A stretch of DNA of 64,000 nucleotides from Salinicoccus kekensis (GTDB lineage Bacteria > Bacillota > Bacilli > Staphylococcales > Salinicoccaceae): the NCBI RefSeq assembly GCF_900220995.1, contig NZ_OBQF01000007.1, positions 85,215-149,214 on the forward strand. The letters are read 5' to 3'. The notes beneath the pieces are model-generated. The model worked only from the letters and a program-made list of their open reading frames with translations. It did no database searches and was not told the origin of the DNA. Positions 35,284 to 46,544 of the stretch are shown piece after piece; positions within the stretch are counted from its first letter, which is position 1, and each line of letters begins with the position of its first letter. The position numbers were made by a program, and so were the translations under genes.

Positions 35284-35469
35284 ATGAAATATATCGTTAC
35301 ATTCGTCTGGGCACTCATGCTGACGCAAATGGTCAACTTCATATTGAACAGTCTTGCCGGCGGCGGCCCGTACAGCTTCATGAGCGGGATACTGCTTGCC
35401 GTACTGATCACGTTGACTGTCTTCATACTTGATATCATGATGAAAGACCCCAACGAGACTGCTGAATGA
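35284..35469 (+). CDS. yjzD: Small membrane protein, YjzD/DUF2929 family
   Basis: A 61-residue protein with two membrane helices (residues about 4-22 and 32-52) joined by a glycine-rich turn (LAGGGPYS). Length, topology and the opening MKYIVTFVWALMLTQMV fit the DUF2929 family, which in Bacillus and staphylococci sits near the fabHF locus. Function unknown. It follows an AGGAG ribosome site and is ended by a strong hairpin 13 bases after the stop. Confidence 0.8.
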   Translation: MKYIVTFVWALMLTQMVNFILNSLAGGGPYSFMSGILLAVLITLTVFILDIMMKDPNETAE

Positions 35470-35481
35470 CAGCAGCGGACG

Positions 35482-35514
35482 ATCCCCTGCCTTCTTCGGC
35501 AGGGGATTTTATTT
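35482..35514 (+). terminator. Terminator of yjzD
   Basis: Stem ATCCCCTGC/GCAGGGGAT with an 8-base loop followed by TTTATTT. Confidence 0.88.
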
Positions 35515-35540
35515 AAAAATAAATTAAACAGAGGTTGAAA

Positions 35541-36077
35541 ATGACAAACATCCTGCCGGCAGTACGTTCACTGAAGGATTTCGAAAAACTTGTCGACAGT
35601 CCCTACAAGGAACTCGCACTGCTCGATATCCATATCGGCCATCTTGAAAGCCATATGAAGACGATGCATGACCACGGCTTCAAAGTATACATCCACCTGG
35701 ACCTGATCAGGGGGCTTTCCGTCAGCACCGAGGCGCTCGAATTCATCCAGCAGAACTTCAAGCCGTACGGCATCATCACTACCCGGGGGAAGATGGTCAG
35801 CAAGGCGAAATCGCTTAAGATGAAGACGATACTGCGCGTATTCCTGATCGATTCCGCTTCGGTTGAAAAAAGCATCGAGCTGATCAGACAGACGGAGCCG
35901 GATCTGATAGAAGTCCTCCCCGGAACCGTGCCGAAGATGATCCATTTCTTCAGCAATGTACAAAATGTCGATGTGATCGCAGGCGGACTGATAGAAACCG
36001 TCCAGGAAGTGGAGCATGCCATCCAGGCCGGCGCGAAATTCGTGACGACCTCTAAGACGGATCTCTGGTTCAGATAA
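35541..36077 (+). CDS. glpP: Glycerol-3-phosphate-responsive antiterminator GlpP
   Basis: A 178-residue TIM-barrel-like RNA-binding regulator. Family-typical segments are ILPAVRSLKDFEKLVDSP, LLDIHIGHLESHMKTMHDHG, VYIHLDLIRGLS and DLIEVLPGTVPKMI, and the C-terminus VIAGGLIETVQEVEHAIQAGA is the phosphate-binding part. With glycerol-3-phosphate bound, GlpP prevents termination in the leaders of glp mRNAs. Exactly such a leader lies just downstream in front of glpF. The ATG at 35541 follows AGAGGT; the in-frame TTG two codons earlier overlaps that site. Confidence 0.95.
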   Translation: MTNILPAVRSLKDFEKLVDSPYKELALLDIHIGHLESHMKTMHDHGFKVYIHLDLIRGLSVSTEALEFIQQNFKPYGIITTRGKMVSKAKSLKMKTILRVFLIDSASVEKSIELIRQTEPDLIEVLPGTVPKMIHFFSNVQNVDVIAGGLIETVQEVEHAIQAGAKFVTTSKTDLWFR

Positions 36078-36085
36078 GCTCGTAT

Positions 36086-36114
36086 TTGACATTTTACGGC
36101 AGCGAGGTTATATT
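36086..36114 (+). promoter_or_regulatory. glpF promoter
   Basis: TTGACA (36086-36091) and TATATT (36109-36114) with an exact 17-bp spacer, just after the glpP stop. Transcription would start near 36121, about 25 bases before the leader hairpin. Confidence 0.88.
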
Positions 36115-36145
36115 TTAAACAAGTTAATAGTTACGGAGAAGCAGA

Positions 36146-36187
36146 GCCCGCATTTATAGTGTTCCTACTATAAGTGCGGGCTTTTTT
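36146..36187 (+). terminator. GlpP-controlled leader terminator of glpFK
   Basis: A 15-bp stem (GCCCGCATTTATAGT/ACTATAAGTGCGGGC) followed by TTTTTT sits between the glpF promoter and the glpF start, where it would abort transcription. In Bacillus, GlpP with glycerol-3-phosphate acts at the equivalent leader terminator to allow read-through. glpP lies directly upstream, so the same control is inferred here. Confidence 0.88.
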
Positions 36188-36221
36188 AGTAGCTGTTGGC
36201 AAAAACAAAGGAGGAAAAGTA

Positions 36222-38574
<2,353 letters not shown>

Positions 38575-38620
38575 ATGGTTTGATTCAGAGAGATAGACCG
38601 ATCATTTAGGAGGAGTAGTA

Positions 38621-40282
38621 ATGTTGAATACGTTAACGAGAAAAGATCAGCTGGAACATATGGAGAAAGTCGATTATGACCTCGTTGTCGTCGGCGGCGG
38701 GATCACCGGCGCCGGAGTCGCACTGGATGCGGCAAAACGCGGCATGAAAGTCGCTTTGGTGGAAATGCAGGATTTTGCTGCAGGCACTTCCAGCCGGAGC
38801 ACGAAGCTTGTGCACGGCGGACTGCGTTATTTGAAACAGATGCAGATCGGTGTCGTCAGGGCCACGGGGGTCGAGCGCGCAATCGTCTACGAAAACGGTC
38901 CGCATGTGACCACACCGGAATGGATGCTGCTGCCGTTCCATAAAGGCGGCACATACGGTGAGATGATGACGAGCATCGGCCTGAAAGCATACGATTTCCT
39001 CGCCAGGGTGAAAAAAGGCGAGCGCCGGCAGATGCTCTCCGTCGACGACGTGAGGGAAAAAGAACCCCTCGTCAAAACCGACGGACTGCTCGGCGGCGGA
39101 TATTACGTCGAGTACAAGACCGATGATGCACGTCTTACAATCGAGGTCATGAAGAAAGCGGCCGAGTTTGGCGCCGACCCGGTCAACTATATGAAGGCCA
39201 CCGGCTTCGTCTATGATAAGGGCCAGGTCGTCGGCATACGTGCACATGACCTGCTGGATGACAGAGAATACCAGATACTCGGCCGCCGTGTCGTCAATGC
39301 GACGGGGCCATGGGTGGATGAAGTGCGTGAGAATGATCCGGCATCGAAGGAGATCAAGAAGAACATCGTCCTCTCCAAAGGTGTCCATATCGTCTTCGAT
39401 GGGGAAGACTTTCCGCTCCGCCAGGCCGTTTATTTCGATACGGAAAACGACGGACGCATGATGTTTGCCATACCGCGGAACGGTAAGACGTATGTCGGCA
39501 CGACCGACACGTTCTATGACGAAAACATCGCAAAACCGATTGCGACACAGGAGGATCGGGATTACCTCCTCGCCAACGTCAATTATATGTTCCCCGGGCT
39601 CGACCTTAAGGATGAGGATATAGAATCCAGCTGGGCAGGGATCCGGCCGCTCATACAGGCGCCCGGCAAAGGACCATCGGAGCTCTCCCGGAAAGATGAG
39701 ATATGGGTCTCCGACAGCAAGCTGATCAACATCGCAGGCGGAAAGCTGACGGGGTACCGCCATATGGCTGAAGAGATCGTCGATCTGGTCGCAGATGAAT
39801 TGAAGAAGGAATACGGCTTGAAATTCAAGCCGAGCGATACGGAAAACCAGGTGATTTCAGGCGGTGACGTCGGCGGCAGCGACAACTTCGAGGCGTTTGT
39901 GGAAACCACTGCAGCCAAAGCCGGTGCATTCGGCCTGAGCTACGAGGAAGGCCGGGAAATCGCCCGGACGTACGGCAGCAATGCAGAAGAGATCTATAAG
40001 CTCGCGAGCGTCGTGACGGATGAGAACCCGTACGGCCTCCCTCCCGTCGAATACGCTAAAGTCATCTACAGCATACAGAATGAAATGGTCGCAAAACCGA
40101 CCGACTACTTCGTCCGCCGCACGGGGGAGCTTTATTTCAACGTCCGTGAAGTCGAAAAACACAAAGACGGCGTCCTTTCACTCATGCAGGACACACTCGG
40201 CTGGAGTGACGGCGTGAAGCGTGAAATGGAGGAGGAACTTGACCTCGCCCTCCGGAATGCAATTGGATATTTAGTGAAATAA
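38621..40282 (+). CDS. glpD: Aerobic glycerol-3-phosphate dehydrogenase
   Basis: A 553-residue FAD enzyme that oxidises glycerol-3-phosphate to dihydroxyacetone phosphate and reduces menaquinone at the membrane. The N-terminal FAD motif is [22 protein letters not shown], followed by the GlpD signature [17 protein letters not shown] (about residues 55-71). The conserved [14 protein letters not shown] block is near residue 375. The start follows AGGAGGAG. No second terminator-antiterminator is evident in the 46-base gap after glpK, unlike the separate glpD leader in Bacillus, so it probably depends on the glpFK leader. Confidence 0.96.
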   Translation: MLNTLTRKDQLEHMEKVDYDLVVVGGGITGAGVALDAAKRGMKVALVEMQDFAAGTSSRSTKLVHGGLRYLKQMQIGVVRATGVERAIVYENGPHVTTPEWMLLPFHKGGTYGEMMTSIGLKAYDFLARVKKGERRQMLSVDDVREKEPLVKTDGLLGGGYYVEYKTDDARLTIEVMKKAAEFGADPVNYMKATGFVYDKGQVVGIRAHDLLDDREYQILGRRVVNATGPWVDEVRENDPASKEIKKNIVLSKGVHIVFDGEDFPLRQAVYFDTENDGRMMFAIPRNGKTYVGTTDTFYDENIAKPIATQEDRDYLLANVNYMFPGLDLKDEDIESSWAGIRPLIQAPGKGPSELSRKDEIWVSDSKLINIAGGKLTGYRHMAEEIVDLVADELKKEYGLKFKPSDTENQVISGGDVGGSDNFEAFVETTAAKAGAFGLSYEEGREIARTYGSNAEEIYKLASVVTDENPYGLPPVEYAKVIYSIQNEMVAKPTDYFVRRTGELYFNVREVEKHKDGVLSLMQDTLGWSDGVKREMEEELDLALRNAIGYLVK

Positions 40283-40302
40283 AACTTCATATCCTCTTTA
40301 CA

Positions 40303-40326
40303 CCCTGCCTTCCAGCGGGGTTTTTT
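40303..40326 (+). terminator. Terminator of glpFKD
   Basis: A short stem CCCTGC/GCGGGG (one G-U pair) followed by TTTTTT, 20 bases after the glpD stop. Confidence 0.75.
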
Positions 40327-40441
40327 CATGCGGGGACTTGTGGTTATCCGGCGCGCGATGGATGACAGGACCACCTATATTTGATTATGATGAAGGGGAT
40401 ACCTTTTATTTTGATGATAATCTTTAACAGGAGTGGAGATA

Positions 40442-41437
40442 ATGAACGATACAGAAGAAATGTATGACATCACCATCATCGGCGGCGGGCCGACCGGACT
40501 GTTCACGGCCTTCTACGGCGGGATGCGCCAGGCGAAAGTTAAGATCATGGACAGCCTGCCGGAGCTCGGCGGCCAGCTGACCGCACTTTACCCCGAGAAA
40601 TATATTTACGACGTCGCGGGTTTCCCGAAGATCCGGGCGCAGGAACTCATAGATAACCTGACCGACCAGATGGACATGTTCGATCCGACCGTCGTGCTCG
40701 GCCAGTCGGTCGAACAGCTGGAAAAGCAGGAGGACGGGACTTTCCGCATCGTCACCGATTCCGAAATCCATCATTCCAAAACCATCATCATCACTGCCGG
40801 TAACGGTGCATTCCAGCCGCGCCGTCTGAAACTTGAAAATGCAGAAGAATATGAAGGGAAAAACCTCCATTATTTCATAGATGATATTAATGCGTTCGCC
40901 GGAAAGCGGGTCGCCCTGTTCGGCGGCGGGGATTCCGCCGTGGACTGGGCGCTCATGCTTGAAGATATTGCAGAGGAAGTGACGATCATCCACCGCCGGG
41001 ACAAGTTCCGTGCACATGAACACAGTGTGGAGATGCTGAAACAATCGGATGTTGCCATGAAGACGTCATTCGTCCCGGAATCGCTCATCGGGGACGGTGA
41101 GGCAATCAGTCAGGTCGTCATTGAAGGGGCGAAGTCCGGGGAGCAGGAAGTGCTGGATGTCGATGCCGTCATCTGCAACTACGGCTTCGTATCCTCCCTC
41201 GGCGCGATTGCCGACTGGGGGCTTGAAATCGAAAAGAACTCCATTGTCGTGAATACAAAACAGGAGACGAATATCCCTGGAGTTTACGCCGCAGGCGACA
41301 TTTGCACATACGACGGGAAAGTCGACCTGATCGTCACAGGCTTCGGCGAAGGGCCGACGGCAGTCAACAATGCCAAAGTCTACATGGATCCGGAAGCCCG
41401 GGTGCAGCCGCGCCACAGCACGGCGATGTTCCCTTAA
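40442..41437 (+). CDS. Ferredoxin--NADP reductase, YumC type
   Basis: A 331-residue thioredoxin-reductase-like flavoenzyme. The FAD motif is [16 protein letters not shown] at the N-terminus, followed by the family-typical [21 protein letters not shown]. The NADP motif is [16 protein letters not shown] (about residue 160). It lacks the redox CxxC of thioredoxin reductases, as YumC proteins do. [32 protein letters not shown] is the C-terminal FAD block. It supplies reduced ferredoxin or flavodoxin. The ATG at 40442 follows AGGAG by 8 bases. It is a single-gene unit. Confidence 0.93.
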   Translation: MNDTEEMYDITIIGGGPTGLFTAFYGGMRQAKVKIMDSLPELGGQLTALYPEKYIYDVAGFPKIRAQELIDNLTDQMDMFDPTVVLGQSVEQLEKQEDGTFRIVTDSEIHHSKTIIITAGNGAFQPRRLKLENAEEYEGKNLHYFIDDINAFAGKRVALFGGGDSAVDWALMLEDIAEEVTIIHRRDKFRAHEHSVEMLKQSDVAMKTSFVPESLIGDGEAISQVVIEGAKSGEQEVLDVDAVICNYGFVSSLGAIADWGLEIEKNSIVVNTKQETNIPGVYAAGDICTYDGKVDLIVTGFGEGPTAVNNAKVYMDPEARVQPRHSTAMFP

Positions 41438-41456
41438 AAATTGGAAGATGAAAATG

Positions 41457-41486
41457 AAAGGAAGCCTTGTATGGGGCTTCCTTTCT
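41457..41486 (+). terminator. Terminator of ferredoxin-NADP reductase gene
   Basis: Stem AAAGGAAGCC/GGCTTCCTTT with a short loop, ending in TTTCT. Confidence 0.85.
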
Positions 41487-41507
41487 GTCGTTTTCAGGGG
41501 GCGGGGA

Positions 41508-41577
41508 TCCCAAAACGTTTAGTTGGCGTGAATTCTACAGTTATCTAAACGGCAGGGGCCCCAAAACGTTTAGTTGG
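41508..41577. repeat. Array F: short 51-bp dyad repeat between convergent yumC-like gene and clpB
   Basis: CCAAAACGTTTAGTTGG occurs twice exactly 51 bp apart (41510 and 41561). Between the copies CTAAACG completes a dyad with CGTTTAG, so the unit is arm-22-arm-15. Only about one and a half units are present. Confidence 0.75.
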
Positions 41578-41635
41578 GAGGATTTTTATTGCCATCTGCA
41601 CACTCTCAAGACATTACTCAGACGCGGGACAACAG

Positions 41636-41665
41636 AAAGAGGCTGGGACATCAGTCCCAGCCTCT
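41636..41665. terminator. Bidirectional terminator of clpB
   Basis: Perfect stem GAGGCTGGGAC/GTCCCAGCCTC with a 4-base loop, followed by a T-rich tract on either strand. The AGGCTGGGAC dyad recurs at gene ends in staphylococcal genomes, from memory. It serves clpB on the minus strand, 14 bases after its stop. Confidence 0.85.
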
Positions 41666-41678
41666 TCTTCATTTCATT

Positions 41679-44270
41679 TTAAACCGTTTCGAATTTGAGT
41701 TCGCCGTCTTTGAAGTCGACTTTGAAGTTCTGGCCTTCGACGAGGTCGCTTTCAATCATTTTACGTGCGAGCGGCGTTTCAATATGCCGCTGTATGAAAC
41801 GTTTGAGCGGCCTTGCACCGAACTGCGGCTCGTACGATTCATCGGCGATCCATTTTTTGGCGGCCTCCGTCACTTCCACGCTCATATGCTGTGCTTCGAG
41901 CCTGCGGTTCAGCTCAAAGACGAGCTTATCGACGATCATCGTCATATTGTCCCGTGACAGCGGGCTGAACATCACGATATCATCCATACGGTTGATGATT
42001 TCAGGCTTGAAATGCATATGCACTTCGCCCATCACTGTATTTTTGACTTCCTCCGTCAGTTCGCCTTCATTTTCAACCGCGTCCAGCAGATGACCGGAGC
42101 CGATGTTCGAGGTCATGATGATGATCGTATTCCTGAAATCGACCGAGCGGCCCTTCGAATCCGTGAGGCGCCCTTCATCCAGCAGCTGCAGCAGGATGTT
42201 GAACACATCGCTGTGCGCCTTCTCCACTTCATCCAGCAGGATGACAGAATACGGCTGGCGGCGGATTGCTTCAGTCAGCTGTCCGCCTTCTTCGTGGCCG
42301 ACGTATCCAGGCGGCGCACCGATCAGTCGCGACACCGCATGCTTCTCCATATATTCACTCATATCAATGCGGATCATGTGCTTCTCGGAGTCGAACATCG
42401 TTGCGGCAAGCGTCTTCGCAAGCTCCGTCTTGCCGACACCCGTCGGTCCAAGGAATAAAAAGCTCCCGATCGGACGGTCAGGGTCCTTGATGCCTGCCCG
42501 TGCACGGATGACTGCATCGGCAACCAAGTCGACGGCCTCATCCTGGCCGACCACCCGCTCATGCAGGATATCCGAGAGTTTCAGCAGTTTATCCTTCTCC
42601 GTCTCGACCAGCTTGCTCACCGGTATGCCGGTCCACTGGCTGACAATATAGCCGATTTCATCCTCGGTCACCACTTCACGGATGATGCGGTTTTCACCGG
42701 CACTCGCCTCCTGGAGGTTCTCCTCATACTCGGCAAGCTCCTTTTCAAGCTGCGGCAGGCGGCCGTGCCTGAGTTCGGCTGCACGTTCAAGTTCATAGTT
42801 GTTTTCCGCTTCTTCAAGCTCCTGCCGTGCCTTGTCCACTTCGGCACGTTTTTCGTTCACACGGTTGATCTGCTCTTTTTCCTTTTCGACGCGCTGGGCC
42901 AGGCTGCCCTGAGCCTCCCGCGCTTCCGCAAGCTCCTTCTGCAGTTCGTCAAGGCGCTGGCGCGACACGGAATCCTCTTCATTCTTCAATGCCTGCTCCT
43001 CGATTTCGAGCTGCATGACGCGGCGGTTGATCTGGTCCAGTTCAGTCGGGTTCGACCCCATCTCAGTGCGGATCGTCGCACTCGCCTGGTCCATCAGGTC
43101 GATTGCCTTATCCGGCAGGAACCTGTCCGTGATGTAGCGGTCGGACAATTCCGCAGCGGCAACGAGTGCACGGTCGGTGATCCGGACCCCGTGATGCACT
43201 TCGTAGCGCTCCTTCAGTCCGCGCAGTATTGAGATCGTATCCTCGACATCCGGCTCAGGCACCTGCACCTTCTGGAAGCGGCGCTCGAGTGCGGAGTCTT
43301 TCTCGATATACTCGCGGTATTCATTCAGCGTCGTCGCACCGATGCAGTGCAGCTCGCCGCGTGCAAGCATCGGCTTCAGCATGTTGCCCGCGTCCATGGC
43401 GCCTTCAGTCTTGCCGGCGCCGACGAGCATATGGATCTCATCGATGAAGAGGATGATCTGCCCTTCCGATTCCTTCACTTCCTTAAGCACAGCCTTCAAG
43501 CGCTCTTCGAACTCACCGCGGTATTTTGCACCTGCGACGAGTGCGGACAGATCCAGTTCGAATAAAGTCTTATCCTTCAGGCTGTCCGGCACGTCACGCC
43601 GGACGATCCTCTGCGCCAGACCTTCAACGATCGCCGTCTTTCCAACACCCGGCTCCCCGATCAGGACCGGGTTGTTCTTCCTTTTACGGCTGAGTATCCG
43701 CACCGCGTTCCTGATTTCCTCATCACGGCCTATGACGGGGTCGACATTCCCCTGCCTGACCTCCTCGACCAGATCGCGGCCGTATTTTTCCAAAACTTCA
43801 TACTGCACTTCAGGATTTTGTGTTGTCACATTATTCCCTCCTCTGACTTTATCGATCACTTCTCTGACGATATCTTTTTTATTTCCGACAGTTTCTTTCA
43901 TGACCGCTTCATTTTCAATCGTAGCAAGCAGCATATGTTCCTGGGAGATGAAGCTATCCCCCATTTCGGACATGTACTTCTCCGCGCGGTTCACGATTGC
44001 CGTGAAGCCGTTCGACATATACTGCCCGTACTGCACATTTTCACCGGTCACCACATTATATTTTTCAAGTTTTTCATCATATTCCCGAATCAGTGCATCC
44101 ACATCGATATTGACGCGCTCCAATATATCGCGGGCCATGCTGTCGTCGATTGAAAGCATCGCCTTAACCACCGCTTCGGCCTCTATCGACTGAAGCTTGA
44201 GGTCGATTGATATACTCTGGGCACGTTCGATGATCGACTGCACCTGATAGGTCATCTTGTTGATATCCAT
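41679..44270 (-). CDS. clpB: ATP-dependent disaggregase ClpB
   Basis: An 863-residue Hsp100 chaperone that dissolves heat- and salt-induced aggregates with DnaK. Two AAA+ modules are present: Walker [15 protein letters not shown] (about residue 200) and [14 protein letters not shown] (about residue 600). Between them lies the coiled-coil M domain (residues about 410-520, rich in E, K, R and L) that distinguishes ClpB from ClpC. The C-terminal [23 protein letters not shown] block is conserved. The ATG at 44270 follows GAGGTG; an in-frame GTG three codons upstream is less likely. A CtsR operator lies over its promoter. Confidence 0.97.
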   Translation of the reverse strand: MDINKMTYQVQSIIERAQSISIDLKLQSIEAEAVVKAMLSIDDSMARDILERVNIDVDALIREYDEKLEKYNVVTGENVQYGQYMSNGFTAIVNRAEKYMSEMGDSFISQEHMLLATIENEAVMKETVGNKKDIVREVIDKVRGGNNVTTQNPEVQYEVLEKYGRDLVEEVRQGNVDPVIGRDEEIRNAVRILSRKRKNNPVLIGEPGVGKTAIVEGLAQRIVRRDVPDSLKDKTLFELDLSALVAGAKYRGEFEERLKAVLKEVKESEGQIILFIDEIHMLVGAGKTEGAMDAGNMLKPMLARGELHCIGATTLNEYREYIEKDSALERRFQKVQVPEPDVEDTISILRGLKERYEVHHGVRITDRALVAAAELSDRYITDRFLPDKAIDLMDQASATIRTEMGSNPTELDQINRRVMQLEIEEQALKNEEDSVSRQRLDELQKELAEAREAQGSLAQRVEKEKEQINRVNEKRAEVDKARQELEEAENNYELERAAELRHGRLPQLEKELAEYEENLQEASAGENRIIREVVTEDEIGYIVSQWTGIPVSKLVETEKDKLLKLSDILHERVVGQDEAVDLVADAVIRARAGIKDPDRPIGSFLFLGPTGVGKTELAKTLAATMFDSEKHMIRIDMSEYMEKHAVSRLIGAPPGYVGHEEGGQLTEAIRRQPYSVILLDEVEKAHSDVFNILLQLLDEGRLTDSKGRSVDFRNTIIIMTSNIGSGHLLDAVENEGELTEEVKNTVMGEVHMHFKPEIINRMDDIVMFSPLSRDNMTMIVDKLVFELNRRLEAQHMSVEVTEAAKKWIADESYEPQFGARPLKRFIQRHIETPLARKMIESDLVEGQNFKVDFKDGELKFETV

Positions 44271-44297
44271 TAGCGTCACCTCGCATGATTTTTAGAG

Positions 44298-44350
44298 TTT
44301 GACCTTTTTTGACCATAGTTTAATTATACTACTTTTTACCCTTATTTCAA
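44298..44350 (-). promoter_or_regulatory. clpB promoter with CtsR operator
   Basis: On the minus strand TTGAAA (44345-44350), a 16-bp spacer and TATAAT (44323-44328) form the promoter. Just downstream, GGTCAAAAAAGGTCAAA (44298-44314) is an exact CtsR direct repeat (RGTCAAA-N3-RGTCAAA) covering the start site. CtsR represses clp genes until heat or protein stress. Confidence 0.92.
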
Positions 44351-44415
44351 GTTATTTATCGCATTTGGAAGACTTTTATTTTATACTATAGTTTAGATTT
44401 TAGGAGGCTTGGAGA

Positions 44416-45240
44416 ATGGAAATATGGGAACTCATCAAATACTTGTTTTTAGGTCTGCTTCAGGGGTTCACTGAACCGATTCCGGTATCATCCAGCGGTC
44501 ACCTTGTGATCGTGCGGGAGATTTTCGGGATTGAAGCACAGGGATTGTCTTTTGAAATATTTTTAAACACTGCTTCACTGCTTGCTGTCTTATTCATTTA
44601 CAGATATGATATTTTATCCATTCTTGGAAACTTGAGCCGATTTTTATTCCGGAGTGCAAGGGACGCGGATGCGGTCGATGATGCGAAGTATACAATGTAC
44701 CTGATCATCGCGACGATTCCCGTCGGCATCATGGGGCTCCTCCTGAAGGATGTGATCGGTGAGAATATTTCAGTCGGATTCGTCGGGCTGATGCTCCTTG
44801 TGACCGGACTTGCACTGTGGTTCATCAAAAATAAACGCGGCGAGAAGCGTGATGGGGAGCTCACCGTCAAGGATTCGATCATCGTCGGGCTCGCCCAGGT
44901 GGTCGCGCTCACGCCGGGCGTCAGCCGGAGCGGTGCCGCACTCGTCGGTGCGATGGCTGTCGGGCTGAACCAGAAGAATGCGCTGAGGTTCGTCTTCCTG
45001 TTGTACATACCCGTCTCACTCGGGACCGCGTTGATCGGCATACCTGATATCGTGAACGACCCGAACATCGACACATTGTGGATCGGCTATCTATTGGCAT
45101 TCACCGCGTCGGTCATTGCAACTTATTTCGCGCTGAGATGGCTGCAGGGCGTCATGGAACGCGGCTACCTGATCATATTCTCGTACTACTGTTTTGCGAT
45201 CGGGTCGCTCTCAATCCTTTATCAGCTGTTCATCGCCTAA
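44416..45240 (+). CDS. uppP: Undecaprenyl-diphosphatase UppP/BacA
   Basis: A 274-residue membrane phosphatase that recycles undecaprenyl pyrophosphate for cell-wall synthesis. The first catalytic motif is QGFTEPIPVSSSGHL (about residues 15-29), carrying the conserved Glu and Ser residues. The second is LTPGVSRSGAALVGAM (about residues 170-185) with the essential Arg and Ser. About eight hydrophobic segments are present. The first motif reads TEPIPVSS rather than the commoner TEFLPISS; I regard this as subfamily variation. Overexpression of such enzymes gives bacitracin tolerance in other species. pcp follows after 14 bases. Confidence 0.94.
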   Translation: MEIWELIKYLFLGLLQGFTEPIPVSSSGHLVIVREIFGIEAQGLSFEIFLNTASLLAVLFIYRYDILSILGNLSRFLFRSARDADAVDDAKYTMYLIIATIPVGIMGLLLKDVIGENISVGFVGLMLLVTGLALWFIKNKRGEKRDGELTVKDSIIVGLAQVVALTPGVSRSGAALVGAMAVGLNQKNALRFVFLLYIPVSLGTALIGIPDIVNDPNIDTLWIGYLLAFTASVIATYFALRWLQGVMERGYLIIFSYYCFAIGSLSILYQLFIA

Positions 45241-45254
45241 GGAAGTGAATAATT

Positions 45255-45896
45255 ATGAAGATACTCATCACCGGTTTTGAACCGTTCGGCGGGGAAGCCC
45301 TCAACCCGGCACTTGAAGCCGTGAAGCGGCTGCCGGATGAAATTGAAGGCATGGAAATAAAGAAAGCCGAAATACCGACGATTTTCCACCGGTCTGCTGA
45401 AGTCATGCGCAGTTTGTTGAGGAAAGGCGCGTTCGACTGCGTGATCGCGGTCGGCCAGGCAGGCGGACGCAGTGAAATCTGCATTGAACGGATCGGCATC
45501 AACATCGATGATGCCCGGATTCCTGATAATGCCGGGAGTCAGCCCATCGACGAAGCCATACGGCCCGGCGGCGCGCCTGCATATTTTTCGAATCTGCCGG
45601 TGAAGCGGATGACCGCTGCGGTTGCGGAGGCGGGAGTCCCCGCCCGGTTGTCGAACACCGCCGGCACATTCGTCTGCAACCATGTCCTTTACCAGCTTGG
45701 ATTTATGGCTGAGGAAGAATTCCCCGGATTGAAGTACGGCTTCATCCATGTGCCTTTTATTCCGGAGCAGGTTGATGGTAAAGAGGGTATGCCGTCGATG
45801 CCGCTTGAGGATATCCTCACGGCCCTCGGCGCTGCGACCCGCGCGCTTTCTGAAGGGGATGAAGATATTGCGCGCCCGATGGGTGAGCTGCATTGA
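45255..45896 (+). CDS. pcp: Pyrrolidone-carboxylate peptidase
   Basis: A 213-residue C15 cysteine peptidase that removes N-terminal pyroglutamate from peptides. The N-terminus ILITGFEPFGGEALNPA is the family signature. The catalytic residues are visible: glutamate in ICIERIGIN (about residue 80), cysteine in NTAGTFVCNHVLY (about residue 143) and histidine in YGFIHVPFIPEQ (about residue 167). It starts 14 bases after uppP with AAGGAAG. It fits with the peptide-use genes opp and pepF of this window. Confidence 0.95.
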   Translation: MKILITGFEPFGGEALNPALEAVKRLPDEIEGMEIKKAEIPTIFHRSAEVMRSLLRKGAFDCVIAVGQAGGRSEICIERIGINIDDARIPDNAGSQPIDEAIRPGGAPAYFSNLPVKRMTAAVAEAGVPARLSNTAGTFVCNHVLYQLGFMAEEEFPGLKYGFIHVPFIPEQVDGKEGMPSMPLEDILTALGAATRALSEGDEDIARPMGELH

Positions 45897-45902
45897 CTTT
45901 GA

Positions 45903-45931
45903 AACAGGCGACTGATGTCGCCTGTTTTTTT
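45903..45931 (+). terminator. Terminator of uppP-pcp
   Basis: Perfect 10-bp stem AACAGGCGAC/GTCGCCTGTT with a TGAT loop and a T run. Confidence 0.93.
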
Positions 45932-45950
45932 ATTTATGTGTCAACTCCCG

Positions 45951-46045
45951 TTTGGCCGATTGGGGCGGTCTATCGATTAATCAGCCCACCCAATGAGCGA
46001 TAGAAAGGCCCCATCGCTCAACCAGCCAACCCAATGAGCGATAGA
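45951..46045. repeat. Array D: short 41-bp type-2 array between convergent pcp and sufT
   Basis: About two and a half type-2 units: right arms end at 45960, 46001 and 46042, and left arms begin at 45972 and 46013, all 41 bp apart. The last unit has perfect arms ATCGCTCA and TGAGCGAT. No type-1 units are present. Confidence 0.88.
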
Positions 46046-46085
46046 ACCTCCCGATTCGATCCACCCGCCAATAATTACCCCGCAA

Positions 46086-46112
46086 AACAAAAAACCGCCC
46101 TTCCGGGCGGTT
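46086..46112 (-). terminator. Terminator of sufT
   Basis: Perfect stem AACCGCCC/GGGCGGTT with a TTCC loop, followed on the minus strand by TTTTTTGTTTTG. Confidence 0.92.
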
Positions 46113-46126
46113 CTGAAATCCATTAT

Positions 46127-46435
46127 TTAGCTGACGCCGAGTGCAATTTTTGCATAGCGGCTCATTTTATCTTTGTCCCAAGGCGGGTTCCAGACGATGT
46201 TCACTTCAGTGTCTTTAACTTCCGGCAGTTCTGCCAGTGCCTGCTTCACGCTGTCCACAATCTGCGGTCCCATCGGGCAGCCCATTGAAGTCAATGTCAT
46301 TTCAACACCTGCGTTGCCGTCTTCGTCAAGGTTCACACCGTAGACGAGGCCGAGGTTGACGATATCTATGCCGAGTTCAGGGTCAATCACGTTTTCCAAC
46401 GCGCCCATCATGCTTTCTTCCATTTCTTTATCCAT
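46127..46435 (-). CDS. sufT: Fe-S cluster assembly factor SufT (MIP18/DUF59 family)
   Basis: A 102-residue protein consisting of one MIP18/PaaD-like domain. The opening ALENVIDPELGIDIVNLGLVYGV and the conserved cysteine in TLTSMGCPMGPQIVDSV (about residue 53) are characteristic. The C-terminus VNIVWNPPWDKDKMSRYA carries the conserved tryptophans. In S. aureus the stand-alone protein SufT assists maturation of Fe-S proteins under high demand. It is monocistronic, divergent from the HAD gene, with a GGAGTGAG ribosome site. Confidence 0.92.
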   Translation of the reverse strand: MDKEMEESMMGALENVIDPELGIDIVNLGLVYGVNLDEDGNAGVEMTLTSMGCPMGPQIVDSVKQALAELPEVKDTEVNIVWNPPWDKDKMSRYAKIALGVS

Positions 46436-46544
46436 TCATCTCACTCCTTTAGAGTTTTAGTTACGTATATCATAACAAATTATTAACAAGGTTTAAATAT
46501 AAATGCTATCATGGAATTGTGAACTTTTATAGAGGAGCAGAATT

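Noticed and set aside
38633..39763. Long open frame of 376 codons antisense to glpD, and other long antisense frames such as 56639-57631 (addA) and 1025-1900
   Set aside because: These shadow genes with strong family evidence on the opposite strand; GC-rich third positions suppress stops in the complementary frame. No family features or ribosome sites were seen.
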